Shown here piece after piece: positions 20,722 to 30,287 of a stretch of DNA of 64,000 nucleotides. The notes beneath the pieces were generated by a model. It was not told the origin of the DNA, ran no database searches, and worked only from the letters and a program-made list of their open reading frames with translations. The stretch is from contig CATKHK010000029.1 in NCBI GenBank assembly GCA_949751835.1, positions 186,001-250,000 of the forward strand, given 5' to 3'. Position 1 is the stretch's first letter. Every line of letters starts with the position of its first letter. The DNA is from Blepharisma japonicum (taxonomy: Eukaryota; Ciliophora; Heterotrichea; Heterotrichida; Blepharismidae). The translations under genes were made by a program, and so were the position numbers.

Positions 20722-22402
20722 ATGGAATTATCGCGAACATCTATAGAGAGACTGAATTCAATATTTTTATTTTTGGTAAACAGTCCATTAACATCAGGTA
20801 ATTTTTTTTCAATGACCAAAAATCCTAGAAAAAAGCAACTCCCTTTGAATATTTTTGTTGATCAGTTGATTGAATATAAGAATTCTGAACAATATTCATT
20901 ATTGACTTTATATAAAGCATTGACTAAGCTATATAAAGAGAAGGACATCTTTTCTGCTTTAATGAACATCCTGCATGATCATGAAGATAAGCCCCTTGAA
21001 GAAATCCATGACAATTGCCTCCCTTGCCTTTCCTTCAAAATTAGAGGATATAAAATAATTTCCTGCTTATGTAAAGATCCAGTATTAGAAGAATTTCCAG
21101 AGAATTTTGGAATAAAAATCAATATTTTCGAAGTTTATCACTCCATTGAAGAGGAATTGTGACATAAAGGGTTAATAGAAATATATATAGGGCAGGCATC
21201 TGAATTAATAAAGAGCCTAACGCAGACCTGTAAGAGTGAAAACTGCACAAGGAAAGCTATTCTTTCATTTAATTTTGTTGAAAACCCAAATTATTTACTT
21301 TTTCATTTAAAATGAAGCCATATCCCGAACTGTTCAGAGATTATAAAAGTTTTATGTTCATTTTCAGTAAATTTCGATATTTCATTATTTACTAGCTCTA
21401 AGGACAAAAATAATTATGGTCTTGCAGGAATTTTACTAGAAGACAGCAACAGTAGAAGATCTGGCTGTCTTGTATATAATGGAACACCAAATGACTGACG
21501 CCTTTACATGACAGACGTTAAAAAGAAAAAGATATCGCTCTACTATGCATTTGAATATATTATTCGAAATGCCTTGATACCAACATCCTACTGCTATTAT
21601 ATAAAGCCAAATAATTCTAAATTTTTAAGCGCATCAGCATGAATTTCTTTTGAGAGTAAATATATTTTAAAAGAACATCGTAATTGCCAAACTAGGATTG
21701 CCAGATTCTTTTGATCTAGAAAATATCATCAATCAAGCAGAAGAGCATGGCTCACAAATACAGGAGGAAAAGAAATCATTTATTATCGATAATAAAATTG
21801 ATGAAGTAAAGATTAACTCAATGATAGGCAAAAAGGATAAATTGTTCACCTATTCTGAAAAAGAAGAAGTAGAAGAAGAGCAAGAAGAGCAAGAAGAAAT
21901 AGAAGAAGAAAAAGAAGAATTAGAAGGCAATAGTGAAGATGAAATGCAGAGAAAAGCAAAAAATATTGAAAACCAAGAACATTTTACATATGAAAATGAA
22001 AAAACTATAGGATGAGCATGCAATAACTGCTACGTTTATAATAACGGGCAAGAGGAATGCTTAAGATGCGAACGAAGCAGAGAAAATGCAGGATCTGGAT
22101 GGTTATGCAAATGCGGAGGTGAAAACTTTGATTATATTTGTGCAAATTGTAATGAGAAAATCCCTGAGTGCTTAAATTGTGGGATAACGTATTCGAATTT
22201 CCCAGTTGTTTGCCCAAAGTGTAGGGGATCGATGATTATTGGAAGAAAATGTAAATGCGGTTTTAAATATTTAGCAGCTGCATGTCGTTCGTGCCTTCAA
22301 TGCTTTATGGAAGCTTCGTGGGTCTGTAGGGCTTGCAATATAAGAAACCCATCATCTAATGCTACATGCTTTAAATGTTTGAATCCAAGAATTTTAACAT
22401 AG
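20722..22402 (+). CDS. USP-like protein with RanBP2 zinc fingers
   Basis: A 554-aa protein with a 16-nt intron at 21680-21695 and several TGA Trp codons. The N-terminal 320 residues look like a diverged ubiquitin-specific-protease fold: NYGLAGILLEDSNSRRSGCL followed by DWRLYMTDV and YYAFEYIIRNALIPTSYCYY matches the last strands where USPs carry the catalytic His/Asp. No convincing catalytic Cys box or catalytic His is seen, so it is probably inactive. After an acidic Glu-rich linker, the C-terminus has RanBP2-type fingers (WACNNCYVYNNGQEECLRCE, WVCRACNIRNPSSNATCFKC) and a CxC/CxxC ribbon between them. RanBP2 fingers often bind ubiquitin or RNA, so a ubiquitin-reading scaffold is possible. The USP assignment is tentative. 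Confidence 0.7.
21680..21695 (+). other. 16-nt intron
   Basis: GTAATTGCCAAACTAG, with A six bases from the 3' end. Removal shifts the frame so that the USP-like exon continues into the acidic linker (KEHRLPDSFDLE). Confidence 0.9.
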
Positions 22403-22783
22403 CTAATTTATTGTTCTTCATTTTAAATCATCGAACTATCCACGTTTAAGAGTGTTGCTTTAAATTGGAAAAGATTTTTTTCGAGAAAAAGTCAACATTC
22501 TGTGTATTAAGACTTCTGAAACTACACATAATTTCTTTAAGCAAAAAGAAATTTTAGGGTCTTAGACCAAAAATTAAAGGACGAGGCTTTTACAATGTTT
22601 GTCTGCATCCATTAATCTATAAGAATAATAACATCCTTTAACTACTGATAGCACAAATACAAATTAAATATAGCACAGACTACTCCGGAAAATGGTATCA
22701 TAAAGTATGAAATAAAAATATAAGTTATTGATCTCATTTAAGACTGAAATATGTTTGATTACCAATAGTTGAATAATTATAAG
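22403..22783. other. Intergenic, nothing seen
   Basis: 380 bp between two + strand genes; no frame or motif recognised. Confidence 0.5.
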
Positions 22784-23104
22784 ATGGATTTTCAGGAACC
22801 TTTTTTTGGTTGCTTTTCAGATCTTTATAGCTGTCTAATTAGTGACTTAGTGCCTTGCGGAGGCTGCATTGTAAATGCTATGGCAACTGTGAATGCTACA
22901 GGAGAAGAATTTTGGGGAGTTTGTGTTATCAATGTTTTAACTTGTTGTTTTGGCATGGCAAGTAATAGGCAAAAGATAAGAAGTAAGTTTGGAATGAATG
23001 GAGACTATCCTACTGATTGCATTTCATACTGTTTTTGCGGCATATGCACAATCACTCAAGATTATAGAGAGGTTGAAAATCGAAACCTGATGAGCCCTAA
23101 CTAA
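22784..23104 (+). CDS. PLAC8-family cysteine-rich protein
   Basis: A 106-aa protein with the PLAC8/cornifelin layout: FFGCFSDLYSCLISDLVPCG, a middle CC (LTCCFGMASNRQKIRSKFG), then DCISYCFCGICTITQDYREV with the conserved C-x-CxxC and the Q-[D/E]-x-R-E-[L/V] ending. Family members include plant FCR/PCR metal-transport proteins and animal cornifelin, usually associated with the plasma membrane. The start is the ATG before DFQEPFFGC; no earlier in-frame ATG is nearby. Length is typical. The substrate is unknown. Confidence 0.92.
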   Translation: MDFQEPFFGCFSDLYSCLISDLVPCGGCIVNAMATVNATGEEFWGVCVINVLTCCFGMASNRQKIRSKFGMNGDYPTDCISYCFCGICTITQDYREVENRNLMSPN

Positions 23105-23505
23105 TCTGTTTACTTAGATTATCTTCTTAATATTTAAAGATCAAAAATATAATTTCCACATCAATTATGAAGCAGCAAGATCTAAATTGAAATAATTTCT
23201 GCATCAATTATGTATATTTATAAAAAGTCGAAATAACTTTGTAATAAAACTCTTTTTATAGTTGTTTGGGAGGGAATAGCAAGCCTTTATCTTTATGATA
23301 TAGAATAGTCATCTTCAGATATATGAAAAACAATTAAAATTTAATGATGAAAGAATTCTTATATAAAGTAATCGAATATGATCTACATAACTACCAATGA
23401 AAACTCAGCTGGACTAAAATCTTCTTCCGAAGAATAAGAAAGAGAAAGAATTTTATAAATTATATCTCAATAAAGGTGAAAAGATAATATTTTTCATTTT
23501 ATAAA
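23105..23505. other. Intergenic, nothing seen
   Basis: 400 bp, AT-rich. An imperfect repeat (ATCAATTATG with flanking A-rich sequence) occurs at about 23160 and 23200; otherwise featureless. A TTATAA box ends directly before the next ATG. Confidence 0.5.
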
Positions 23506-23865
23506 ATGAAAGATATTCCCAAAGAAGACCCTGAAGAAATTGAGCGCAAGAAAAAAAGGCAAGAACGATTTGGAGTTCAATCAGAAAAAGAAAAAAAGGT
23601 TGAAAGAGCTCAAAGGTTTGGCTTACAAAATTCAGAGCTAGACAGGATCAAAAAATCTGAGCGCAAAAAAAGATTTGGAGGCATCACAGGGAATACTGAA
23701 GAAGAGTCAAAGAAAATTGAGGAAAGAGCTGCAAGATTTGGGCTATATAATGAAAATCAAGAACATCAGAAGCAAAAGGAAAGAAAAGAAAGATTTGGAG
23801 TTGTTGATCCAGAAACAGAAAAAGAAAAGAAGAAGGCAAGACAAGATAGATTTGGTGCCAAATAA
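23506..23865 (+). CDS. SARNP/MOS11-like ERFG-repeat protein
   Basis: A 119-aa, very charged protein built almost wholly from five or six copies of a 17-25-residue unit ending in R-F-G (RQERFGVQ, RAQRFGLQ, RKKRFGGI, RAARFGLY, RKERFGVV, RQDRFGAK). The same K/R-x-E/K-RFG element forms the C-terminal motif of Tho1/MOS11/SARNP (CIP29), which binds the DEAD-box helicase UAP56/DDX39 during mRNA export. The SAP DNA-binding domain of that family is absent here. I infer a helicase- or RNA-binding mRNP protein. A TTTTATAAA box abuts the start codon. Confidence 0.8.
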   Translation: MKDIPKEDPEEIERKKKRQERFGVQSEKEKKVERAQRFGLQNSELDRIKKSERKKRFGGITGNTEEESKKIEERAARFGLYNENQEHQKQKERKERFGVVDPETEKEKKKARQDRFGAK

Positions 23866-24133
23866 ATATAATAAATCCACCCTAAACACTAATTTACTTG
23901 ATTAAAATCAATTTGGCTCTTGATAAGATAAGTTTCGAACTGAATAGGGGTTGGCCGGCTGATCATTCATAAACTGAGAAAGAAATATGAAATAAATAGA
24001 TTTAGATAATTACTTAGGCTATAGTTAATAAATTAAGTATTACAAATTATAAGCCTTGAATTTGATGCGCAATTATTTTCAATGAATTTGCTATTAATCA
24101 GTTTCACAATACTCTTAACTTTTAATTAATTAA

Positions 24134-25417
24134 TTATTCCCCAAACAGCACCTGAAACTCAGCTGAGACATCTCCTGGCTTTTTCCATACATGAGTTGCA
24201 TAAGAAAACTCAATTCTTCCGAAACTTCCTACCCATCCAAGCCCAATTCCAACTGACCCTCTAGCTTTTTCCCTAAAATACGTCTTTAAATTTGTTACTT
24301 TATGAGGTTCTTCACATATCATATTTGCATACAAATAAGGAACAAGCCCAACCCCACTTATTACTGGAGTATTATAAAAATGAAGCTTAGTTTCCATATT
24401 GAGAACAGAGAGTTTCCCTAAATCATCCCCTTCAACTGCAAACTTTCCTCTCATAGCTGAGTCAGCAGGCTGTTCACGGGTTCCTATAGCTTGAAAGCCT
24501 TTCACATATCTTGATCTATATCTATCATTAATCTTTGTTGTAGTATTCTTCCAAGGAATGAATGCTCCTAAACCAAATGTAGATTGGAATACAACATTTG
24601 ATAAAATAGAGAAATAGTGGTTAAATTTCAGATCGACTTTGTGGAAATTAACATCTCCTCCTAGTGCGAGTTCATTGGTGATTGAGGTGAGAGAACCAGT
24701 CCTGGGCTCGGTTGCATCGTCTCTTAAATCACGAGTATAAGTGTGAGAGATATAATTTTTTACTGAAACTGGCAGCTCTTCTTTTAAAAGCTTTAATGAA
24801 GCATATTCTACTGCAACTTCATTTGTCCGAATAAATCTCCCAGCTTCTAGTTTATGCTTTCCATTGGCAGACTTAATAGCGAAGCTCCCTCCATAAGCAT
24901 TTTCTTTCACATTTTGATCAAGCTCATCGCTGTATTTTTTCACTGAATACATCGTTTCCCACTTCCCTGGCGCATAAAGTTTGTCATGGTGGAAGACTTC
25001 ATAGCCCCAAGTGCCTGTATTGAGTTTATACTCCACATTAATATTTGTTAAATCTGCTTTGCCTCTTAAATTCCTCAAATGAGCTGAAAGTATGCTTTTT
25101 CCGCCCTCATTATCTGCATTTGCTCCAAAGCTAAGATTCCACCATCTCTTATCTTTCAGCACAAACTGAACCAAAGCTGCATCAATCGTTTTCCCTGGCA
25201 ATACAATAGCGTCGCAGCTGCGATACATATCTAAAGCATTAAGCTTATAAACTGTTTCCTTGATCTTTTCATGAAGCTCTTCTACAGATCTTGATTTTGT
25301 CAGAGGTCTTGCGTAACTTTTTAAAAGCTCAGGGTTTGTAGAGGTGTTTCTGAAATCAAGCTCTACGCTGACGATAGGATTCTTTGCGTGGTCACGGAGT
25401 TCTTTGAGTTCCTCCAT
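24134..25417 (-). CDS. SAM50: Sam50, mitochondrial beta-barrel assembly
   Basis: A 427-aa Omp85-family protein. Residues 15-100 form one POTRA-like domain, followed by a 16-strand outer-membrane barrel with alternating patterns and the C-terminal signature GIGLGWVGSFGRIEFSYATH. It inserts beta-barrel proteins into the mitochondrial outer membrane as core of the SAM complex. The L6 loop motif that is normally (V/I)RG(F/Y) reads VKGF here (RYVKGFQAIGTREQ), a conservative change. Length and domain order are normal for Sam50. The start codon lies only 25 bp from the divergent gene at 25443. Confidence 0.92.
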   Translation of the reverse strand: MEELKELRDHAKNPIVSVELDFRNTSTNPELLKSYARPLTKSRSVEELHEKIKETVYKLNALDMYRSCDAIVLPGKTIDAALVQFVLKDKRWWNLSFGANADNEGGKSILSAHLRNLRGKADLTNINVEYKLNTGTWGYEVFHHDKLYAPGKWETMYSVKKYSDELDQNVKENAYGGSFAIKSANGKHKLEAGRFIRTNEVAVEYASLKLLKEELPVSVKNYISHTYTRDLRDDATEPRTGSLTSITNELALGGDVNFHKVDLKFNHYFSILSNVVFQSTFGLGAFIPWKNTTTKINDRYRSRYVKGFQAIGTREQPADSAMRGKFAVEGDDLGKLSVLNMETKLHFYNTPVISGVGLVPYLYANMICEEPHKVTNLKTYFREKARGSVGIGLGWVGSFGRIEFSYATHVWKKPGDVSAEFQVLFGE

Positions 25418-25442
25418 ATTATTTGCTAGTGAAACAAAATTT
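25418..25442. promoter_or_regulatory. 25-bp divergent promoter space
   Basis: The whole distance between the start codons of Sam50 (minus) and the unknown gene at 25443 (plus). Both 5' UTRs and any core promoter must fit here or lie inside the opposite coding region. Confidence 0.6.
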
Positions 25443-26426
25443 ATGTCAAGTGAGACTGGGAAAAAGAATGCAAGAAGTAAAGCTAAAAAAACAGAAAAAA
25501 AAGAAAATTCTATACAAGAAAATATTCATTGATCTCTAGGGTTTCCAAATGCTAAAGATGCACAGGAAATTATGCAAGAAAAAGCAAAGCATCAGGCCAA
25601 GCTTTTAGAAATGCATGAAGAGGTAAGGAATAGTTTTTTTAATGACGGAGTATCGCATCAGAGCCAAGTAATATTAAGAAGGATTGTCCAAAATCCTGCC
25701 GTTCCACAGAAATATGATTTTTTCAACCTTCTTGATGCTTTAAATACAGCCCATCAAGAAATGCTTATGAATGAACTAGAACTTGCTGTATGAGAAATTT
25801 ATCTTGAAAAATTTGTATGAAAAGACAAAGAAACTCCTTTGCTCCTACTATTAATGCTCTCTGCTTTTGCGGTTAAAAGTTATTTTAATGAAGATGTCAG
25901 TACTTATCAGGCCTATTTATCAATAAGGTATCCTGGTTTTTTGGAGGCATATGAAAAGTGATATAATGTATATAAAAATGATATGAATATTAGCCCGATC
26001 GAGTTGAACGATAAATTTAGAGATTTAAATAAATTTGTTACTACTCCAGGAGATACAAAAGTGGTGGACTATAACTACTATGTTGACGAAATTTTGCAAA
26101 ACTCGGCCAGCTATACGGTGAAAAGCAAAGATTCCTTACAGAGACTTACGAATGATCAAGAAATCATGGATATATACTCAGCTTATAAAAAAAGAGAACC
26201 TATTATCATTAATAATCAACAAATTTTAGACACGGAAATGCTCGCGCCAACTTTGTCCAAGCTGGATTCAGTGCTAAGTGGGATTGAAACAGAAGGACTG
26301 AATAGCTTCGAAAGTAATAAAGCTTCAGGAGTCCCGATAATAGCAAGCAATATGGTGCTTGAAAGAATAGATTCAATTTGTACTGAAATTTTGCTATCGC
26401 AAGAAAATAGCCATAACAAATCATAA
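25443..26426 (+). CDS. Unknown helical protein
   Basis: A 327-aa protein, one frame through TGA Trp codons (NIHWSLGF, LAVWEIYL, EKFVW). It starts with a Lys-rich segment (KNARSKAKKTEKKEN). A helical core follows with a hydrophobic patch (PLLLLLMLSAFAVKSYF) that is too isolated to be a confident membrane segment, then a polar C-terminal half. I do not recognise the family. Its start lies 25 bp from that of Sam50, so the two may share a promoter. Confidence 0.75.
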
Positions 26427-26497
26427 ATTATTTATTCAAAAGTAGAGTAATATTCCTAATCGCTCAAATATTTTTTTAAATTCCATTTTATTATGGT

Positions 26498-27667
26498 TTA
26501 TTCTTTCTTTTTCTTCTTTTCTTTTATCCACTCTGTTCTGTTTCCGTTTTTCCAAATCCCTTTTCGAGTTTCAAAAGTTTTGGTCTTTTTATTTTCAAAA
26601 GTCTGAGTGCCTTCTCCATCCTGTTTTCCCTCTTTAAATTCTCCATCATATACTTGCCCGTTTGGCCATGTAAGAACGCCATGCCCATGCATCAAATTAT
26701 CTTTCCACTCACCTTCATATTTTTTCCCTTCAGCCCATATAAAAATTCCGCTGCCTTCTATCTTATCTTTTTTGAACTCCCCTTCAAAAGTGTTTCCATT
26801 GTCCCATTTAATTGTTCCAAATCCATTTTTTTGCCCATTTTTAAACTCTCCTTCATAAATGGATCCGTCTTCAAGTTTTTGTTTACCTTTGCCATATGGA
26901 ACTCCATTTCTAAAGCTTCCTTCATATTGTAATCCATCTGACTTTTGAAGAACGCCATTACCAGATGGTTGACCTCTTTTGAATTCTCCTTGATAAAGTT
27001 CTCCATCTGCACTAATAAATCTTCCATCGCCTGCCTTTTTATTATTTTTAAAGTACCCTACATATTTAGAGCCGTCTTGGCCGATTTCAATGCCAAGCCC
27101 ATGCTTTTCTCCTTGCTCGTTCCACTCACCCTCATAAATAGACCCATCTTCAAGTTCAACGGCTGCAAAATGAGTTACATTTTCATTGTCATCTTCTGGA
27201 GCTTGAGGTTTGTATTTGCCTCATTCTTTTTCAAGGTTTCTAACTTTTTTAGCTGTTTTTGAAGATAATGACTCAGTGAAAGGAGTGTATATTCTTGTTG
27301 GATCAATTCTTTTAACATTTTTGGAAGCGGCAATTTCTTTTCTAACTAAATAGCCTCTAGCTGCACTTTGTATGCAGATATCATTTCTACTTTCTTTTTG
27401 CTTGATATCTGGCTGCTGCTGAATTTCTTCGTTTGATGCTTTTCTTAAACTCTCTTCTGACTTTGCTTCGCTATCAACCTCATGTATGCTGTGCTCTTCT
27501 TTCTTAACGTCTTCCTTCAAATTTATATTGTTGTCTTGAATGATGATTGCTGTTTTTTCTTCGAAACTTGCGGCTTCCTGCTTTACTGGAGCCCTAGCCT
27601 TTCTACTCATGTCCATTTCTTCATTTGAATAACCGCCTTCCTTTAAGCAAGAACAATCAACGCCCAT
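26498..27667 (-). CDS. IQ/MORN-repeat protein, acylated N-terminus
   Basis: A 389-aa protein. MGVDCSC at the start fits N-myristoylation of Gly2 plus palmitoylation of Cys5/Cys7. The N-terminal 130 residues are acidic and disordered and are followed by an IQ motif (ICIQSAARGYLVRKEIA, calmodulin-binding) at about 100-116. From about residue 170 there are eight MORN repeats (for example DGSIYEGEWNEQGEKHGLG, DGSKYVGYFKNNKKAGDG, NGQVYDGEFKEGKQDGEG). MORN arrays bind membranes or scaffold cytoskeletal proteins. Only the first Trp after the N-region is TGA. It faces a second MORN gene (28877) across a 1.2-kb gap. Confidence 0.92.
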
Positions 27668-28876
27668 TTCTATTTATTCTATAATACCATAAATAACATA
27701 AGGAAATTAAAAACAATTTCATAATATACATTTTTAGCATTATTTAACCAATAACCCAAAAATATATTAAAAATTAAAATTATAAAGTGAAACAAAGTAA
27801 TATGCTTTTATGTTGCAAATCTCTTCCATCTGATTAATAAATTCTATGCTTTATTAAAATAATAAACTTTATTTTTCTATTTCGAAAGATCAATATTAAC
27901 TAATTACAATAGATTAGCATGGTAAAGTAATGAAAGATTAATTGTGTGAATTAATTGAGACATTAACGAAAACAGATTTGATTAATAAAAAATTTATCGA
28001 GGGTTTGCACAAAATTGGAAATGAAAAGAAATCTTTTCAATAACTTTGAATTTTATTATATTGTCAGGTTTATCGGTATACTCCGCTTGAGTAAATTGTT
28101 CTGAATTTGTGACTAAGCTAAGCAAGGTAAATTTTGCCTAGGATTTTAATAATCCATTTTTATTAAAACTGTGGAGACTAAAAATCAAATCGAAAAGGGT
28201 GCTAAATAATAGGAATTTATTGCAATTGTGCAAAAGCAAAAGCAAAAGACAAAAAAGAATACAAAAATAATATATATTGTAAATGATATTTAAGCATTAA
28301 AGAATTAATAAAATATCTATTTATACCAGTAACTTCAAAAAAGCAATATGCACACTTACACTAATACATTTATAAACTAGTATAATAAAGATATATTTGG
28401 CGAAAAATAAGAAAAACAGAAAAATTTTCTAAGCCTGAGAATAGAGACTAAGATAAGTCGAAAGGAGATAAAATCACAGCGAAAACTCGAAAATTTTTAT
28501 TCCCTTTGGAATTGGAGTACAAAACCAAATCAATTGAACAGATTATAAAACATTTGATGTATTTATGTATTATCGGTTAAATATCCCATAATGTATATTT
28601 TCAATAGAGCATATAAAGATATTTAAAGCTTTACCTCTTTATTTTTCTTAAAAATACAACTCATTTGAGTGCTTATGGTGCTGAAAAAGATGACTTCATT
28701 AAAAAATTTAGAATTTTTAAAATTATTTATATATAATAATTTTGCTTGCTCCAATAACTTCAAGATTACTTATTTCATTAGTCAGATTTATATAAAATAT
28801 TAAATTATAACAGAGTAATTAGGCATCTGCTAATGAAATATTTAAGCATAATTAAAATAAACTGTTTGATTGTTTA
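27668..28876. other. Divergent intergenic region, 1.2 kb
   Basis: The largest gap outside the 7-13 kb island, lying between two divergently oriented MORN genes. I see a GCAAAA microsatellite (about 28230-28255) and AT-rich DNA, and no frame with protein character. An 11-bp identity to the U6 snRNA core (GATTAGCATGG near 27914) is not followed by U6 sequence. A regulatory role for both MORN genes is possible. Confidence 0.5.
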
Positions 28877-29833
28877 ATGGGTTGCAGTTCTTGCTCCTCC
28901 TGTTTTGGGAAGAATCAAGATTCAAAGTCAGATCAAGACGTCGAAGTTATTGAAATCGAAGAAAGCCAGCAGAAAAATAAAAAACTTTTGCTTGCTACCC
29001 CTGAAAACCCTCTTAAAAAATCATTGCCAGATCATCAAAATTATCCAAGTGTTTTATCGCCATCTGAGCACGTTCGAATTGCAGAAGGTCGTCTTCCTCA
29101 CTTTCAATTTGATCGTGATGATGGTTACCCAGAATTATTTGACCCTCCTGAGCACCCTGTTATTGGCTGCACTTATATTGGGCAAAAAAATCAATTCAAT
29201 CAAAAACACGGGCGAGGTATGATTATATGAGAAGATGGATCTAAATATATTGGATATTGGAAAAATGATAAAGCAAATGGCCGAGGCCGTTTAATTCATT
29301 CTGATGGAGATGTTTACGAAGGATATTGATATGAGGATAAAGCTCATGGAAAAGGAAAATATACACATTTCAACGGATCAACCTATGAAGGCGATTGAAA
29401 TGAAGACCAACAAGAAGGATTAGGATTAGAAAGATGAACCGATGGCGCATACTATAGAGGGCACTACAAAGCAGGCAAAAAGAATGGGTATGGAGAATTC
29501 CACTGAGCCGATAGTTCTGTATATAAAGGTCAGTTTATTGATAATCGAATTGAAGGATTCGGAGTCTACACATGAAAAGATGGGCGGAAATATGAAGGAT
29601 GATGAAAAGAAAATCAAATGCACGGAAAAGGAGTTTTTAATTGGCCTGATGGCAGGCTATATCAAGGTGACTATATAAGCGATCAAAAGCAAGGCTACGG
29701 AGAATTTTTTTGGCCAAGCAGAAAAGTCTATAAAGGCTTTTGGCTTGACGGGAAGCAGCATGGACGAGGATCTTTAATAAATCCTCAAGGCATAAAAACT
29801 GGCGAATGGGAAAACGGGAGGTTTGTAAATTAA
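28877..29833 (+). CDS. MORN-repeat protein with MGCSSC N-terminus
   Basis: A 318-aa protein starting [11 protein letters not shown], a strong dual-acylation signal (Gly2 myristoylation with Cys3/6/9/10 as palmitoylation candidates). A 95-residue linker leads to eight to nine MORN repeats from about residue 100 ([74 protein letters not shown]). Many repeat tryptophans are TGA, so the gene is unreadable under the standard code. It probably sits at the cell cortex or on membranes; the partner is unknown. Confidence 0.92.
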
Positions 29834-29845
29834 TTTTTATTTAAT

Positions 29846-30271
29846 CTATAATGGGAATATTGTGATGCTGTCTCCAGAGGTCCATGGGAGTATATTTGGA
29901 GTTTGTGCGATTTTGTTTCTTCGAATGCTTTCACGATTTTTTAGAAATGTGATGTCAGGAGATTCCATATCAACAAGTCCATATGTTTCCGCAAGTTTTA
30001 AGCCGTGCTCTAAGTTTCCACTTCTAATTGAATTTATTGACTCTGAAAAGGTGTTTGTCATGTGCTGAAGATCTTCTAATTTTACTGAAAACTCTGGGGT
30101 ATTTAATAAACCTTCTTGGAGTGTTGTCAATTCTGGGTCTTCAGGTTTAGGGTCACTAAAGATCAAGCCTAGCCTGTAGTTGTTTTCTGCGTAATTGTCT
30201 AAAGCAAGCTTTTTGGATTCTTCTTTTAAATCTGATTGCGAAAATTTAACTTCAATTGTAGTGTATTCCAT
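29846..30271 (-). CDS. Unknown small acidic protein
   Basis: A 141-aa protein. I start it at MEYTTIEVKFSQSD, which follows a TATAATAAAAATT stretch; a longer in-frame extension upstream would overlap the preceding gene's 3' end in another frame. The protein is helical and acidic (PKPEDPELTTLQEGLL, EFSVKLEDLQHMTNTF) with a conserved-looking end (RRNKIAQTPNILPW). I do not recognise it. It lies 16 bp downstream of the MDR-MORN stop codon on the same strand and converges with the MORN gene with a 12-bp gap. Confidence 0.65.
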   Translation of the reverse strand: MEYTTIEVKFSQSDLKEESKKLALDNYAENNYRLGLIFSDPKPEDPELTTLQEGLLNTPEFSVKLEDLQHMTNTFSESINSIRSGNLEHGLKLAETYGLVDMESPDITFLKNRESIRRNKIAQTPNILPWTSGDSITIFPL

Positions 30272-30287
30272 AATTTTTATTATATAC

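Noticed and set aside
27900-27960. 11-base match to the U6 snRNA core (GATTAGCATGG)
   Set aside because: The following U6 sequence and the 5' stem are absent; chance in AT-rich DNA.
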